64,000 nucleotides of DNA from Vagococcus fluvialis bH819 (GTDB lineage: Bacteria; Bacillota; Bacilli; Lactobacillales; Vagococcaceae): assembly GCF_900163795.1 (NCBI RefSeq), contig NZ_FWFD01000009.1, positions 1 to 64,000 on the forward strand. The letters are read 5' to 3'. Within the stretch, counting starts at the first letter, position 1. Each line of letters begins with the position of its first letter. The notes under the pieces were generated by a model. That model made no database searches. It was not told the DNA's origin and was given only the letters and a program-made list of their open reading frames with translations. Both the position numbers and the translations under genes were made by a program. Shown piece after piece: positions 8,045 to 16,247 of the stretch.

Positions 8045-8945
8045 AATCGATAATGATCTTTTTTTGGTTTGTTATAAATTCTAAACAAAGGGCTGCTGCC
8101 GGGCTAAGTGGCTGATCTTTTTTATGAACAACGACAATATCAAAGGGTTTTATTTTATCTTTTAACGGAATCCAAGTGAGGGGAGCGCTCTTGTATATTT
8201 CTTTTAATTGAATAGGTAATAAGGCAATTGAGTTGTCTTTTAAGATGGAATTAACAAGTACTTCGTGGTTATTACTCATTAAATTAATCTTAGGGGAGAA
8301 GCCATACTCTCGTGCTTTATTTTTTAAAACATGCCATAAGACATAGTCTTTACTCATAGATGAAAAAGTTTCATTTTTTAGTTCTTTAATACTTAATTCT
8401 TTGCTGTTAGAAAGAGGATGATCTTCTCTCATCAAGACATAAGCATCATATTTGAAAACTTCAAAAATATTTCGTTCAATTTCAAGATTTCCTTCAGTAA
8501 TTGGGAATGAAACAATCCCGATTTCTAATTCACCGTTTGCAACCTTTTGTTGTGTTTTTACAGAACCATCTTCTTCTATTGTAATTGAAAAATTAGGATA
8601 AATTGACATAAATTGTTGAATTAAAGGCATAAAAACAGGTGATATGACAGCATTTGAACCTATAGTTAGTTCTTTTTTTTCATATATATGATCTGTTTCA
8701 ATTTGTTCAGTTAAATCATCTAAATCATTGATTATTTTTTGACCTTGCTCAAATAGAATCGTTCCTGCTGTTGTTGGCATAACTTTGTTGCCTACTTGGT
8801 ATAGAAGCTTGGCACCAAGTTCTTCTTGAAGTTTATTCATATTCCATGAAAGCGTGGGTTGTGTTACAAATAAGTTTTTAGCAGCATGAGAATAATTTTG
8901 GGCCTTGATTATTTCTAAAAAATATCTTAGCTGTCTGAATTCCAT
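8043..8945 (-). CDS. LysR-family transcriptional regulator
   Basis: 300 amino acids. The N-terminal winged helix-turn-helix (residues 1-60) has the family pattern MEFRQLRYFLEIIKAQNYSHAA then TQPTLSWNMNKLQEELGAKLL. The remainder is a periplasmic-binding-like effector domain with two alpha/beta lobes. It is divergent from the 2-oxo acid dehydrogenase operon and upstream of the co-oriented D-hydroxyacid dehydrogenase, so it probably controls one or both; a hydroxy or oxo acid effector is an inference. GGGGAGG gives a strong ribosome binding site. Related inverted-repeat sequences lie on both sides of the gene. Confidence 0.9.
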   Translation of the reverse strand: MEFRQLRYFLEIIKAQNYSHAAKNLFVTQPTLSWNMNKLQEELGAKLLYQVGNKVMPTTAGTILFEQGQKIINDLDDLTEQIETDHIYEKKELTIGSNAVISPVFMPLIQQFMSIYPNFSITIEEDGSVKTQQKVANGELEIGIVSFPITEGNLEIERNIFEVFKYDAYVLMREDHPLSNSKELSIKELKNETFSSMSKDYVLWHVLKNKAREYGFSPKINLMSNNHEVLVNSILKDNSIALLPIQLKEIYKSAPLTWIPLKDKIKPFDIVVVHKKDQPLSPAAALCLEFITNQKKIIID

Positions 8946-9039
8946 CGAATCCTCCCCTTTTTGATAAAATTGATCTTGCTATAGAAATTGCCAATTTCAA
9001 ATATGTGAAAATGAGCCCTATACTAAGAGTGTCACATAA

Positions 9040-9053
9040 ATAAAACGCTTACT
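9040..9053. promoter_or_regulatory. cre-like catabolite repression site (weak)
   Basis: ATAAAACGCTTACT matches the core WAANCGNTNWC of the CcpA cre consensus TGWAANCGNTNWCA, but the outer TG and final A are missing. It abuts a possible -35 (TTGAAA, 9053-9058) of the lpd operon. Catabolite repression is known for enterococcal branched-chain oxo acid genes; this specific site is inferred. Confidence 0.35.
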
Positions 9054-9062
9054 TGAAAAGGC

Positions 9063-9090
9063 TTTACTAAATAGACTAATTTAGTATACC
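9063..9090 (+). promoter_or_regulatory. Putative promoter with embedded operator dyad for the 2-oxo acid dehydrogenase operon
   Basis: Perfect 8-bp arms TACTAAAT/ATTTAGTA separated by AGACTA (9065-9086). The dyad fills the spacer of a possible promoter TTTACT (9063-9068)-16 bp-TATACC (9085-9090), a position suited to repression; an alternative -35 is TTGAAA at 9053. It is about 50-70 bp upstream of the first gene. The binding protein is unknown. Confidence 0.45.
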
Positions 9091-9136
9091 TCACAAACTA
9101 AGCATTATAAAGTAGAAAAGAAAGGAAGTAGCGAAA

Positions 9137-10543
9137 ATGGTTGTCGGTGATTTCGAAACTAGTTTAGAGACAGTAGTTATCGGAGCAGGACCTGGGGGAT
9201 ATGTAGCAGCAATTAGGGCAGCTCAACTAGGACAAAATGTTACGTTAATTGAAAAGACTCATATAGGAGGTACTTGTTTAAATGTGGGATGCATTCCTTC
9301 AAAAGCACTAATTGAAGCTAGTCATCATTATCATAGTTTAGCCCATTCTCCATTTAAAGGAATTGAAGCTAAAGATATTAGCTTGGATTTCACGGAAATT
9401 CAAGAATGGAAAGACATGCAAGTTGTCAAAAAATTAACAGATGGTGTCAAATTTTTACTTAAAAAAAATAAAATAACAGTTCTTGAAGGAACAGGCTATT
9501 TTATGGATGAAAACCGAATCCGTGTGATGCATGAATTTGGTGGCGAGACGTATACATTTGAAAATGCCATTATTGCTACAGGTAGTACACCAATTGAAAT
9601 TCCTGGATTTAAATTTGGTAAACGAGTACTAGATTCTACAGGATTATTAGGATTAAAAGAACTGCCTAAAAAATTAGTTGTCATTGGTGGGGGATACATA
9701 GGAAGTGAGCTAGCAGGTGTCTTTGCTAATCTAGGAACAGAAGTCACTATATTAGAAGGTCAATCAGCTATTTTACCGAATTTTGATAAAAAACTTGTTT
9801 CATTTGTAGAAAAATCATTTAAAAAATTAGATGTCTCTATTGAAACGAACGCACTTGCTAAGTCTGCTTTAACGACTGAAGAAAATGTTGCGGTTACGTA
9901 TGAAGTAGATGGAGAAGAAAAAGAAATTATTTGTGATTATGTTTTAGTATCGGTTGGAAGAAAAGCCAATACTCAAGAGCTAGGACTAGAAAGAATTGGC
10001 GTTGAGCTAGATGAACGTGGATTGATTAAAATTAATGATAAGTGTCAAACAACATTAGATCATGTTTATGCTATCGGTGATATTGTTCCAGGACTTGCCT
10101 TAGCGCATAAAGCGAGTTATGAAGCAAAAGTTGCGGCAGAAGTAATTGATGGACAAGATGTTTCACTAGATTATCGTGCCATGCCTGCTGTTTGTTTTAC
10201 TGATCCAGAGCTTGCATCTACAGGGTTTACTAAAAAAGAAGCAGAAGAAAAAGGCTATCAAGTCAAAGTGTCGGAATTTCCATTCCAAGGAAATGGTCGT
10301 GCTCTATCTATGGGCAAAGCAGAAGGCTTAATTCAATTAGTTAGTGATAAGGAAACTGGTGAAATTTTAGGAGGACAAATTGCCGGTGTTAATGCGAGTG
10401 ATTTGATTTCTGAAATTACATTAGCGATTGAAACTAATGCAACACTAGAAGATGTTTCTTTAACCGTTCACCCACATCCAACGATTAGTGAAACGATTAT
10501 GGAAGCTGCCGAGGTCGGTTTAGGATTACCCATTCATATCTAA
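9137..10543 (+). CDS. Dihydrolipoyl dehydrogenase (E3)
   Basis: 468 amino acids, standard E3 size. FAD motif VIGAGPGGYVAA (14-25), redox-active disulfide Cys47/Cys52 in GGTCLNVGCIPSKAL, NAD motif VIGGGYIGSELA, and the C-terminal catalytic His447/Glu452 pair in HPHPTISE. It reoxidises the dihydrolipoyl groups of the E2 subunit using NAD+. In many operons E3 is last; here it is first, in bkdD-like fashion, and is followed by a membrane protein and E1/E2. AAAGGAAG precedes the ATG. Confidence 0.93.
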   Translation: MVVGDFETSLETVVIGAGPGGYVAAIRAAQLGQNVTLIEKTHIGGTCLNVGCIPSKALIEASHHYHSLAHSPFKGIEAKDISLDFTEIQEWKDMQVVKKLTDGVKFLLKKNKITVLEGTGYFMDENRIRVMHEFGGETYTFENAIIATGSTPIEIPGFKFGKRVLDSTGLLGLKELPKKLVVIGGGYIGSELAGVFANLGTEVTILEGQSAILPNFDKKLVSFVEKSFKKLDVSIETNALAKSALTTEENVAVTYEVDGEEKEIICDYVLVSVGRKANTQELGLERIGVELDERGLIKINDKCQTTLDHVYAIGDIVPGLALAHKASYEAKVAAEVIDGQDVSLDYRAMPAVCFTDPELASTGFTKKEAEEKGYQVKVSEFPFQGNGRALSMGKAEGLIQLVSDKETGEILGGQIAGVNASDLISEITLAIETNATLEDVSLTVHPHPTISETIMEAAEVGLGLPIHI

Positions 10544-10573
10544 AAAAGAAATTCATCAATAGGAGATGATTAT

Positions 10574-11617
10574 ATGTCGATTAAGAGTGTTAAACCAAAA
10601 GAATTTACAATGAACATATTAAATGGTGTTGCTTTAGGAGTTGTGGTGTCGCTTATTCCTGGTGCTCTTCTAAGTGAACTATCGAAAGCGTTGGATTGGT
10701 CTTTTGGTCTAACGTCAACAGGAATCGCTCAATCTCTAATGCCAATCGTTGTTGGAGTAGCAGTGGCAATCAATTTTAAGTTTACTCCCATTCAAATTGG
10801 TTCATTAGGAATGGCCTGTGTGGTAGGATCTGGAGTTGCTAGAGTAAATCCAGATGGTGGTTTTATTTTTCAAGGATCTGGAGATGTTATTAATACAGGT
10901 CTTACAGCAGCAATCGCAGTACTGATTATTTTAGTTTTAGGTGAAAAATTGCAAGCCTTTACAATATTAGTTATTCCAACAATTGTAACCGTTGTCGGTG
11001 GAGGTCTGGGATTATTATTACTTCCTTATGTTAAGTCACTAACAACGATGTTAGGTCAATTTATTGCGACATTGACAGATTTACAGCCTGTTCCAATGGC
11101 TATTGCTATTGCCTTAATGTTCTCAATGATGATTGTTTCACCAATTGCTACAGTGGGAATTGCTACAGCTATTTCTTTATCAGGAATTGCATCAGGTGCA
11201 GCTAATTTAGGGATTTGTGCAGCTGGGTTTGGTTTGTGTATTGCTGGATGGAAAGCCAACGCCATTCCAACATCTCTAGCTCATTTTATTGGTTCACCAA
11301 AAATGCAAATGGCTAATGTAGTGAAAAAACCAAAAATTATGTTACCAATTTTATGTAATGCAGCGATTACAGGTTCATTAGCAGCCTTTTTAGACTTACA
11401 AGGCACACCGTTTAGTGCTGGTTTTGGATTTAGTGGATTAATTGGACCAATCAACGCATTGGCATTAGCACCAGGAGGCTGGAGCGTGGGTAATGTGATT
11501 AAAGTGGTCATTGCCTTTTTAGTTGTTCCAATTTGTTTAGGCTTTGTCTTTAACTATTTGTTTAATAAAAAATTAGGTATTTCAAGTTCAGATGACTATA
11601 AATTGAATTTTAATTAA
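10574..11617 (+). CDS. PTS_EIIC_2/PfoR-like integral membrane protein
   Basis: 347 amino acids, very hydrophobic, about ten membrane segments, with G/P-rich loops such as SLIPGALLSEL, QSLMPIVVG and SIPTSLAHFIGSPKMQMANV-type sequence. It resembles the PTS EIIC-like family (PF13303, often annotated PfoR or PTS sugar transporter IIC), but no IIA or IIB domain or gene is nearby. Its place between E3 and E1 alpha in an acyl-CoA/ATP-forming operon suggests it moves the 2-oxo acid, a hydroxy acid precursor or the acid product rather than a sugar. That role is inference; the family's substrates are poorly defined. Confidence 0.65.
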   Translation: MSIKSVKPKEFTMNILNGVALGVVVSLIPGALLSELSKALDWSFGLTSTGIAQSLMPIVVGVAVAINFKFTPIQIGSLGMACVVGSGVARVNPDGGFIFQGSGDVINTGLTAAIAVLIILVLGEKLQAFTILVIPTIVTVVGGGLGLLLLPYVKSLTTMLGQFIATLTDLQPVPMAIAIALMFSMMIVSPIATVGIATAISLSGIASGAANLGICAAGFGLCIAGWKANAIPTSLAHFIGSPKMQMANVVKKPKIMLPILCNAAITGSLAAFLDLQGTPFSAGFGFSGLIGPINALALAPGGWSVGNVIKVVIAFLVVPICLGFVFNYLFNKKLGISSSDDYKLNFN

Positions 11618-11635
11618 GAAAAGGAGCGAAATATT

Positions 11636-12739
11636 ATGAGTAAACAAGATTATAAATTATTTAATGACATGGTTAAAAAAAGTGAAGAAGCAGTTCCCTT
11701 AGTACAGATTTTAGATGAAAAAGGCAAGATCGTTAATAAAGGATTAAAGAGTAGTTTAACGGATGAAGAGCTAGTTGAAATGATGAAAGTTTTAGTTTGG
11801 GGTAGAACGGTAAATGAGCGTCTTATTTTAGCTGGTCGTCAAGGTCGTATTGGAAACTTACCTCCTTCTGAGGGACAAGAAGCCTCACAATTAGCAACAC
11901 TTTTCGCCATGAATAAAACAGATTTCCTATTTCCAACATACCGTGACGTGATTCCATTGGTTCAGCATGGTATGCCAATGAAAAATGCCATTCTTTGGTA
12001 CCGTGGTCATGTGGCAGCAAACATTTTACCAGAAGATGTACATGGTTTACCTGCTCAAGTTATTATTGGTTCTCAATATGTCCAAGCAGCAGGATTAGGT
12101 ATGGCTTATAAACGTGATGGTAAAGATCAAGTGGCTATGACGTACATTGGAGATGGTGGGTCATCACAAGGTGATTTCTATGAAGGAATTAACTTTGCGG
12201 GTGTTTTCAATGCTCAAACAGTCTTTATTGTTCAAAATAATAAATACGGTATTTCTGTTCCTCGTGAGATGCAAAGTAAAGCTGGTACTTTAGCTCAAAA
12301 AGCAGCAGCAGCAGGAATTCCTGGAATTCAAGTTGATGGTATGGATCCACTTGCATTATATGAAGTAACTAAGCTTGCCAGAGAATATACAATGGCTGGT
12401 AATGGACCAGTATTAATTGAAACACTAACTTATCGTTTCGGACCACACACTTTATCAGATGATCCAACAAGATATCGTAGTCAAGAGGAATTAGATGAGT
12501 GGATTAAAAAAGATTATATGATTCGAATGAAAAAATACTTAACAGAAAAAGGTATTTGGACAGAAGAAATGGAGCAAGATGTCATTGATGCAACAACAAA
12601 AGAAGTGAATGATGCAATTGATGCTGCTGATAACGAACCAAAACAAAAAGTATCTGAATTATTGAGTAATGTGTTTGAAGTTCCAACCCCTCGTATCGCA
12701 AAAGAAATTAAAATGCATCAAGCTAAGGAGGAAAAATAG
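11636..12739 (+). CDS. 2-oxo acid dehydrogenase E1 component, alpha subunit
   Basis: 367 amino acids. Thiamine diphosphate motif [10 protein letters not shown] (172-181) through NN at 201-202; also [24 protein letters not shown] and [16 protein letters not shown]. Length and these segments resemble the pyruvate dehydrogenase PdhA of Gram-positives (about 370 residues) more than the shorter BkdA type (about 330), yet the operon carries ptb and buk, which fit C4-C5 acyl-CoA. Substrate is therefore uncertain: pyruvate, 2-oxobutyrate or branched-chain oxo acids. GGAGCGA ribosome binding site upstream. Confidence 0.88.
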   Translation: MSKQDYKLFNDMVKKSEEAVPLVQILDEKGKIVNKGLKSSLTDEELVEMMKVLVWGRTVNERLILAGRQGRIGNLPPSEGQEASQLATLFAMNKTDFLFPTYRDVIPLVQHGMPMKNAILWYRGHVAANILPEDVHGLPAQVIIGSQYVQAAGLGMAYKRDGKDQVAMTYIGDGGSSQGDFYEGINFAGVFNAQTVFIVQNNKYGISVPREMQSKAGTLAQKAAAAGIPGIQVDGMDPLALYEVTKLAREYTMAGNGPVLIETLTYRFGPHTLSDDPTRYRSQEELDEWIKKDYMIRMKKYLTEKGIWTEEMEQDVIDATTKEVNDAIDAADNEPKQKVSELLSNVFEVPTPRIAKEIKMHQAKEEK

Positions 12740-12741
12740 AG

Positions 12742-13719
12742 ATGGCTATTAAAAATATGGTACAGGCTATTAATGAAGCCTTAACAGCAGAAATGAAACG
12801 TGACGAAAAAGTTTTAGTTTTTGGTGAAGACGTAGGAACAAACGGTGGGGTTTTCCGTGTAACCGATGGTATGAGTAATGAGTTAGGCGCAGATCGCGTG
12901 TTTGATACACCTTTAGCTGAGTCAGGCATTATGGGAATGGCTATGGGAATGGCTTTAGGTGGCTACAGGCCAGTTCCAGAAATTCAATTCTCTGGTTTTA
13001 CGATGGAAGCAATTGACGGTTTACTTGGTCAATTAGCTCGTCATCGTTATCGTATGGGTGGAAGTGAAGGAGTTCCTGTAACGATTCGCTCAACATTTGG
13101 CGGTGGCGTTGGAACTCCAGAACTTCACTCAGACAACCTAGAAGGACTGTTTAGTCAATCACCAGGTTTACGTGTGGTTATTCCTAGTGGACCTTATGAT
13201 GCAAAAGGCTTATTAACAGCAGCAATTAGAAATAATGACCCAGTTTACTTCTTAGAGCATTTAAAATTATACCGTTCTATCAAAGAAGAAGTGCCAGAAG
13301 AGTCATATGTTATTGAATTAGATAAAGCAAATATCGTTCAAGAAGGAACTGATATTACAATCGTGACTTATGGTGCGATGGTTCATGAATCTAAAAAAGC
13401 GATTGAAAAATTAGCTAAGGATGGTATCTCAGTTGAATTAATCGACTTAAGAACAGTTGCTCCTTTTGATATTGATACTATTTTAGCTTCTGTTAAGAAA
13501 ACTGGACGTGTCGTTGTTGTCCAAGAAGCGCAACGTTTAACAGGTATTGGCAATCAAATTATGGCTGAAATTGCTGAAGGTGCAATGTATGAACTTGAAG
13601 CATCAATCGGACGTGTCGCTGCACCAGATAGTCACTTCCCATTTGGTCAAGCAGAATCTATTTGGTTACCAAATGCAAAAACAATTGAAGAACAAGTTAG
13701 AAAGACAATGGCTGAATAG
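12742..13719 (+). CDS. 2-oxo acid dehydrogenase E1 component, beta subunit
   Basis: 325 amino acids, the usual length of PdhB/BkdB subunits. Conserved features are [19 protein letters not shown] near residues 26-45 (thiamine diphosphate-contacting Glu), [30 protein letters not shown] and a C-terminal transketolase-like domain with [16 protein letters not shown]. It pairs with the alpha subunit in an alpha2-beta2 E1. The start is 2 bp after the alpha stop, with AAGGAGG inside the end of alpha, so the two subunits are translationally coupled. Confidence 0.92.
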   Translation: MAIKNMVQAINEALTAEMKRDEKVLVFGEDVGTNGGVFRVTDGMSNELGADRVFDTPLAESGIMGMAMGMALGGYRPVPEIQFSGFTMEAIDGLLGQLARHRYRMGGSEGVPVTIRSTFGGGVGTPELHSDNLEGLFSQSPGLRVVIPSGPYDAKGLLTAAIRNNDPVYFLEHLKLYRSIKEEVPEESYVIELDKANIVQEGTDITIVTYGAMVHESKKAIEKLAKDGISVELIDLRTVAPFDIDTILASVKKTGRVVVVQEAQRLTGIGNQIMAEIAEGAMYELEASIGRVAAPDSHFPFGQAESIWLPNAKTIEEQVRKTMAE

Positions 13720-13737
13720 AAAATAGGAGGATGACTC

Positions 13738-15312
13738 ATGGCTTATATATTTAAATTACCAGATGTTGGAGAAGGTTTAACAGAAGCAGATATTTTACAA
13801 TGGTTTGTTAAAGAAGGCGACGTAGTTAAAGTGGATGATCCTTTAGTAGAAATCCAAAATGACAAATCATCAATGGAAATTCCGTCACCAGTAGCAGGAA
13901 CAGTGGTTAAGATTTTAGTACCAGACGGTGTGGCTCAAGTAGATGAAGGTATTATTGAAATCAATACAGGTGATGATGTAGTTGTTGAGACAGTTAAAGT
14001 TGAAACAGTAGAAGCAGCACCATCAGAAAGCTCTGGCAATTATGTTTTTGAATTACCAGATGTTGGAGAAGGATTGACAGAAGCGGATATTTTACAATGG
14101 TTTGTAAAAGAAGGCGATGTCGTTAAAGTGGATGATCCTTTAGTTGAGATTCAAAATGATAAATCATCAATGGAAATTCCGTCACCAGTGGCAGGAACAG
14201 TGGTTAAAATTTTAGTTCCTGAAGGCGTGGCTCAAGTGGATGAAGCTATTATTGAAATTAATAAAGGTGATAGCCCAGTTGCAGCACCAAAAGCAGAAGC
14301 TAAAACAGAAGTGGTGGCTTCAGCAGCACCAGTTGCTACAAGTACTTCAAAAACAACAGGTATTGTGAGAGCATTACCATCTGTTCGTCGCTATGCAAGA
14401 CAACAACAAGTTGATTTAGCACAAGTTGTTGCTAGTGGACCAAATAACAAAATCTTGAAATCTGATGTGGATGCTTATCTGGCAGGAGGCTCGTCAGCTC
14501 CTACTCCAGAAGTAGTAACATCAACAGTATCAGCAACACCAGCTTCTGCCTCAGCACCAAAAGTAGAAAAAGCTGCTCCTGCGCCAGTTACAGTTCAAGG
14601 TGAAGATTGGGTTGAAAAAATGACGCCAACACGTCGTGCAATTGCTAAAGCAATGGTAACAAGTCGAACTGAAATTCCACACGTAACTGTTTTTGATAAA
14701 TTAAGAACTGAAAAATTAGTGGAACACCGTAACATGTACAAAGAAATTGCGAAAGAAGAAGATGTTAAATTAACATTCTTGCCATATGTTGTTAAAGCAA
14801 TGGTTGCAATGTTAAAAGCTTATCCTTCTTTAAATGCTTCAGTTAATATGACAAAATCTGAAATTGTTCATCGTGGCAATATTAATATTGGGATTGCGAC
14901 AAACACAGAACATGGTTTATTTGTACCAGTGATTAAAAACGCTGATCGTAAGAGCGTCTTTGAGATTGCAGAAGAAATTTCTCACTTATCTAAAAAAGCA
15001 ATGGCGAACGAATTAACTCGTGCCGATATGAGCGGTAGTTCAGCAACTATCACTAATATTGGTGGAATGCCTGATGCTGGTGGTGTTTGGTCAACGCCAA
15101 TCATTAATTATCCTGAATCAATGATTATGGGAATTTCTCGTATTTCTGATGAAGTTGTTGTTAATGCGAATCGTGAAATGGAAGTTGCTTCAATTATGAG
15201 ATTATCTTTTGCTTTTGATCACAGATTAGTGGATGGTGTGGAAGCACAAAATGCTTTAGCAGCCTTTAAAAAAGCTTTAGGTGATCCGAACTTAATGTTA
15301 CTAAAAAATTAG
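13738..15312 (+). CDS. Dihydrolipoamide acyltransferase (E2) with two lipoyl domains
   Basis: 524 amino acids. Two N-terminal lipoyl domains (about 2-78 and 101-177) with lipoyl lysines K43 and K142 in QNDKSSMEI; Ala/Pro/Ser-rich linkers; an E1/E3-binding domain (about 213-250, ALPSVRRYARQQ...); a catalytic domain ending in FDHRLVDG with His495 and Asp499. It transfers the acyl group to CoA and forms the complex core. The lipoyl domains differ at only about six of 77 residues and are nearly as similar in DNA, implying recent duplication or gene conversion. Two lipoyl domains also occur in enterococcal pyruvate dehydrogenase E2. Confidence 0.93.
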   Translation: MAYIFKLPDVGEGLTEADILQWFVKEGDVVKVDDPLVEIQNDKSSMEIPSPVAGTVVKILVPDGVAQVDEGIIEINTGDDVVVETVKVETVEAAPSESSGNYVFELPDVGEGLTEADILQWFVKEGDVVKVDDPLVEIQNDKSSMEIPSPVAGTVVKILVPEGVAQVDEAIIEINKGDSPVAAPKAEAKTEVVASAAPVATSTSKTTGIVRALPSVRRYARQQQVDLAQVVASGPNNKILKSDVDAYLAGGSSAPTPEVVTSTVSATPASASAPKVEKAAPAPVTVQGEDWVEKMTPTRRAIAKAMVTSRTEIPHVTVFDKLRTEKLVEHRNMYKEIAKEEDVKLTFLPYVVKAMVAMLKAYPSLNASVNMTKSEIVHRGNINIGIATNTEHGLFVPVIKNADRKSVFEIAEEISHLSKKAMANELTRADMSGSSATITNIGGMPDAGGVWSTPIINYPESMIMGISRISDEVVVNANREMEVASIMRLSFAFDHRLVDGVEAQNALAAFKKALGDPNLMLLKN

Positions 15313-15330
15313 GAAAATGGAGGTGTTGAA

Positions 15331-16236
15331 ATGATTTTAGAGTCATTTGCTGCACTAAAAAAACACCTTTCAACAAATCAAGATAAATTAAAACGAGTGG
15401 TCGTTGCTAATCCAACTGATTCACAAACACTTTCCGCTGTTATGTCACTCTATGATGAAAAAATTCTTTTTCCTATTCTTGTGGGTGAAAAAATTAAAAT
15501 ACTAGAGGGCCTAGATGAATTGTCAATCACTGAAACATCAACATTAGAAATTGTTGATGTTTCAGGAGAGACAGAAATAGCTGAGAAAAGCGTGTCTTTA
15601 ATTCGTCAAGGTATGGGAGACGTCCTAATGAAGGGGCATATCCAAACAAGAGATTTATTAAAGGCGGTAGTTAATAAAGAAAAAGGTATTAGGAAACAGA
15701 GTGTGCTATCCCATGTGTCGATTAATGAGATCCCTTATTATCATAAATTACTATTTTTAACAGATGGTGGTATGGTTTTAACACCTGATATTGATACAAA
15801 ACAAGCTATTCTAATGAATGTTTTAGACTTAACCAAGCAATTGGGGTATGAAAAAACAAAAGTAGCTGTCTTGGACGCTAGCGAGAATGTAAATCCAAAA
15901 CTACAAGCCTCTTTAGATGCAGAAGAACTAAAAAAACGTTCTGAAATCGGTATGTTTGGTGAAGCAATTGTAGAAGGACCGATATCTCTTGACCTTTCTC
16001 TAAGTACAGAAATTGCCAAAGAAAAAGAATATGAAAGTCCAGTAGCAGGAGAGGCAGATGTTTTACTAGTTTCAGATATTGTTTCTGGAAATTTACTTGG
16101 AAAAAGTATGATGACTTTTGGAAATGGTAAAATGGCAGGTCTTGTCTTGGGAGCAACCGTGCCAATTATTATTACCTCTCGTGGCTCAACAGCTGAAGAA
16201 AAAATAAATTCATTAATGATTGCTTGTGCAATGTGA
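15331..16236 (+). CDS. ptb: Phosphate butyryltransferase (phosphotransbutyrylase)
   Basis: 301 amino acids, family-typical. The N-terminal RVVVANPTDSQTLSAV, the central MGDVLMKGHIQTRDLLKAVV segment and the C-terminal ADVLLVSDIVSGNLLGKSMM are hallmarks of the Ptb branch of the phosphotransacetylase superfamily. It converts butyryl-, isobutyryl-, isovaleryl- or related CoA with phosphate into acyl phosphate and CoA. In Enterococcus faecalis ptb-buk precede the bkd genes; here they follow E2, so the gene order differs. The stop overlaps the ribosome binding site of buk. Confidence 0.9.
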   Translation: MILESFAALKKHLSTNQDKLKRVVVANPTDSQTLSAVMSLYDEKILFPILVGEKIKILEGLDELSITETSTLEIVDVSGETEIAEKSVSLIRQGMGDVLMKGHIQTRDLLKAVVNKEKGIRKQSVLSHVSINEIPYYHKLLFLTDGGMVLTPDIDTKQAILMNVLDLTKQLGYEKTKVAVLDASENVNPKLQASLDAEELKKRSEIGMFGEAIVEGPISLDLSLSTEIAKEKEYESPVAGEADVLLVSDIVSGNLLGKSMMTFGNGKMAGLVLGATVPIIITSRGSTAEEKINSLMIACAM

Positions 16237-16247
16237 GGAGTAAAGAA

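Noticed and set aside
8946-9136. A sigma-54 promoter for the oxo acid operon, as in some Bacillus and Listeria bkd operons
   Set aside because: No GG-N10-GC type -24/-12 element was found and the adjacent regulator is LysR type, not a sigma-54 activator.
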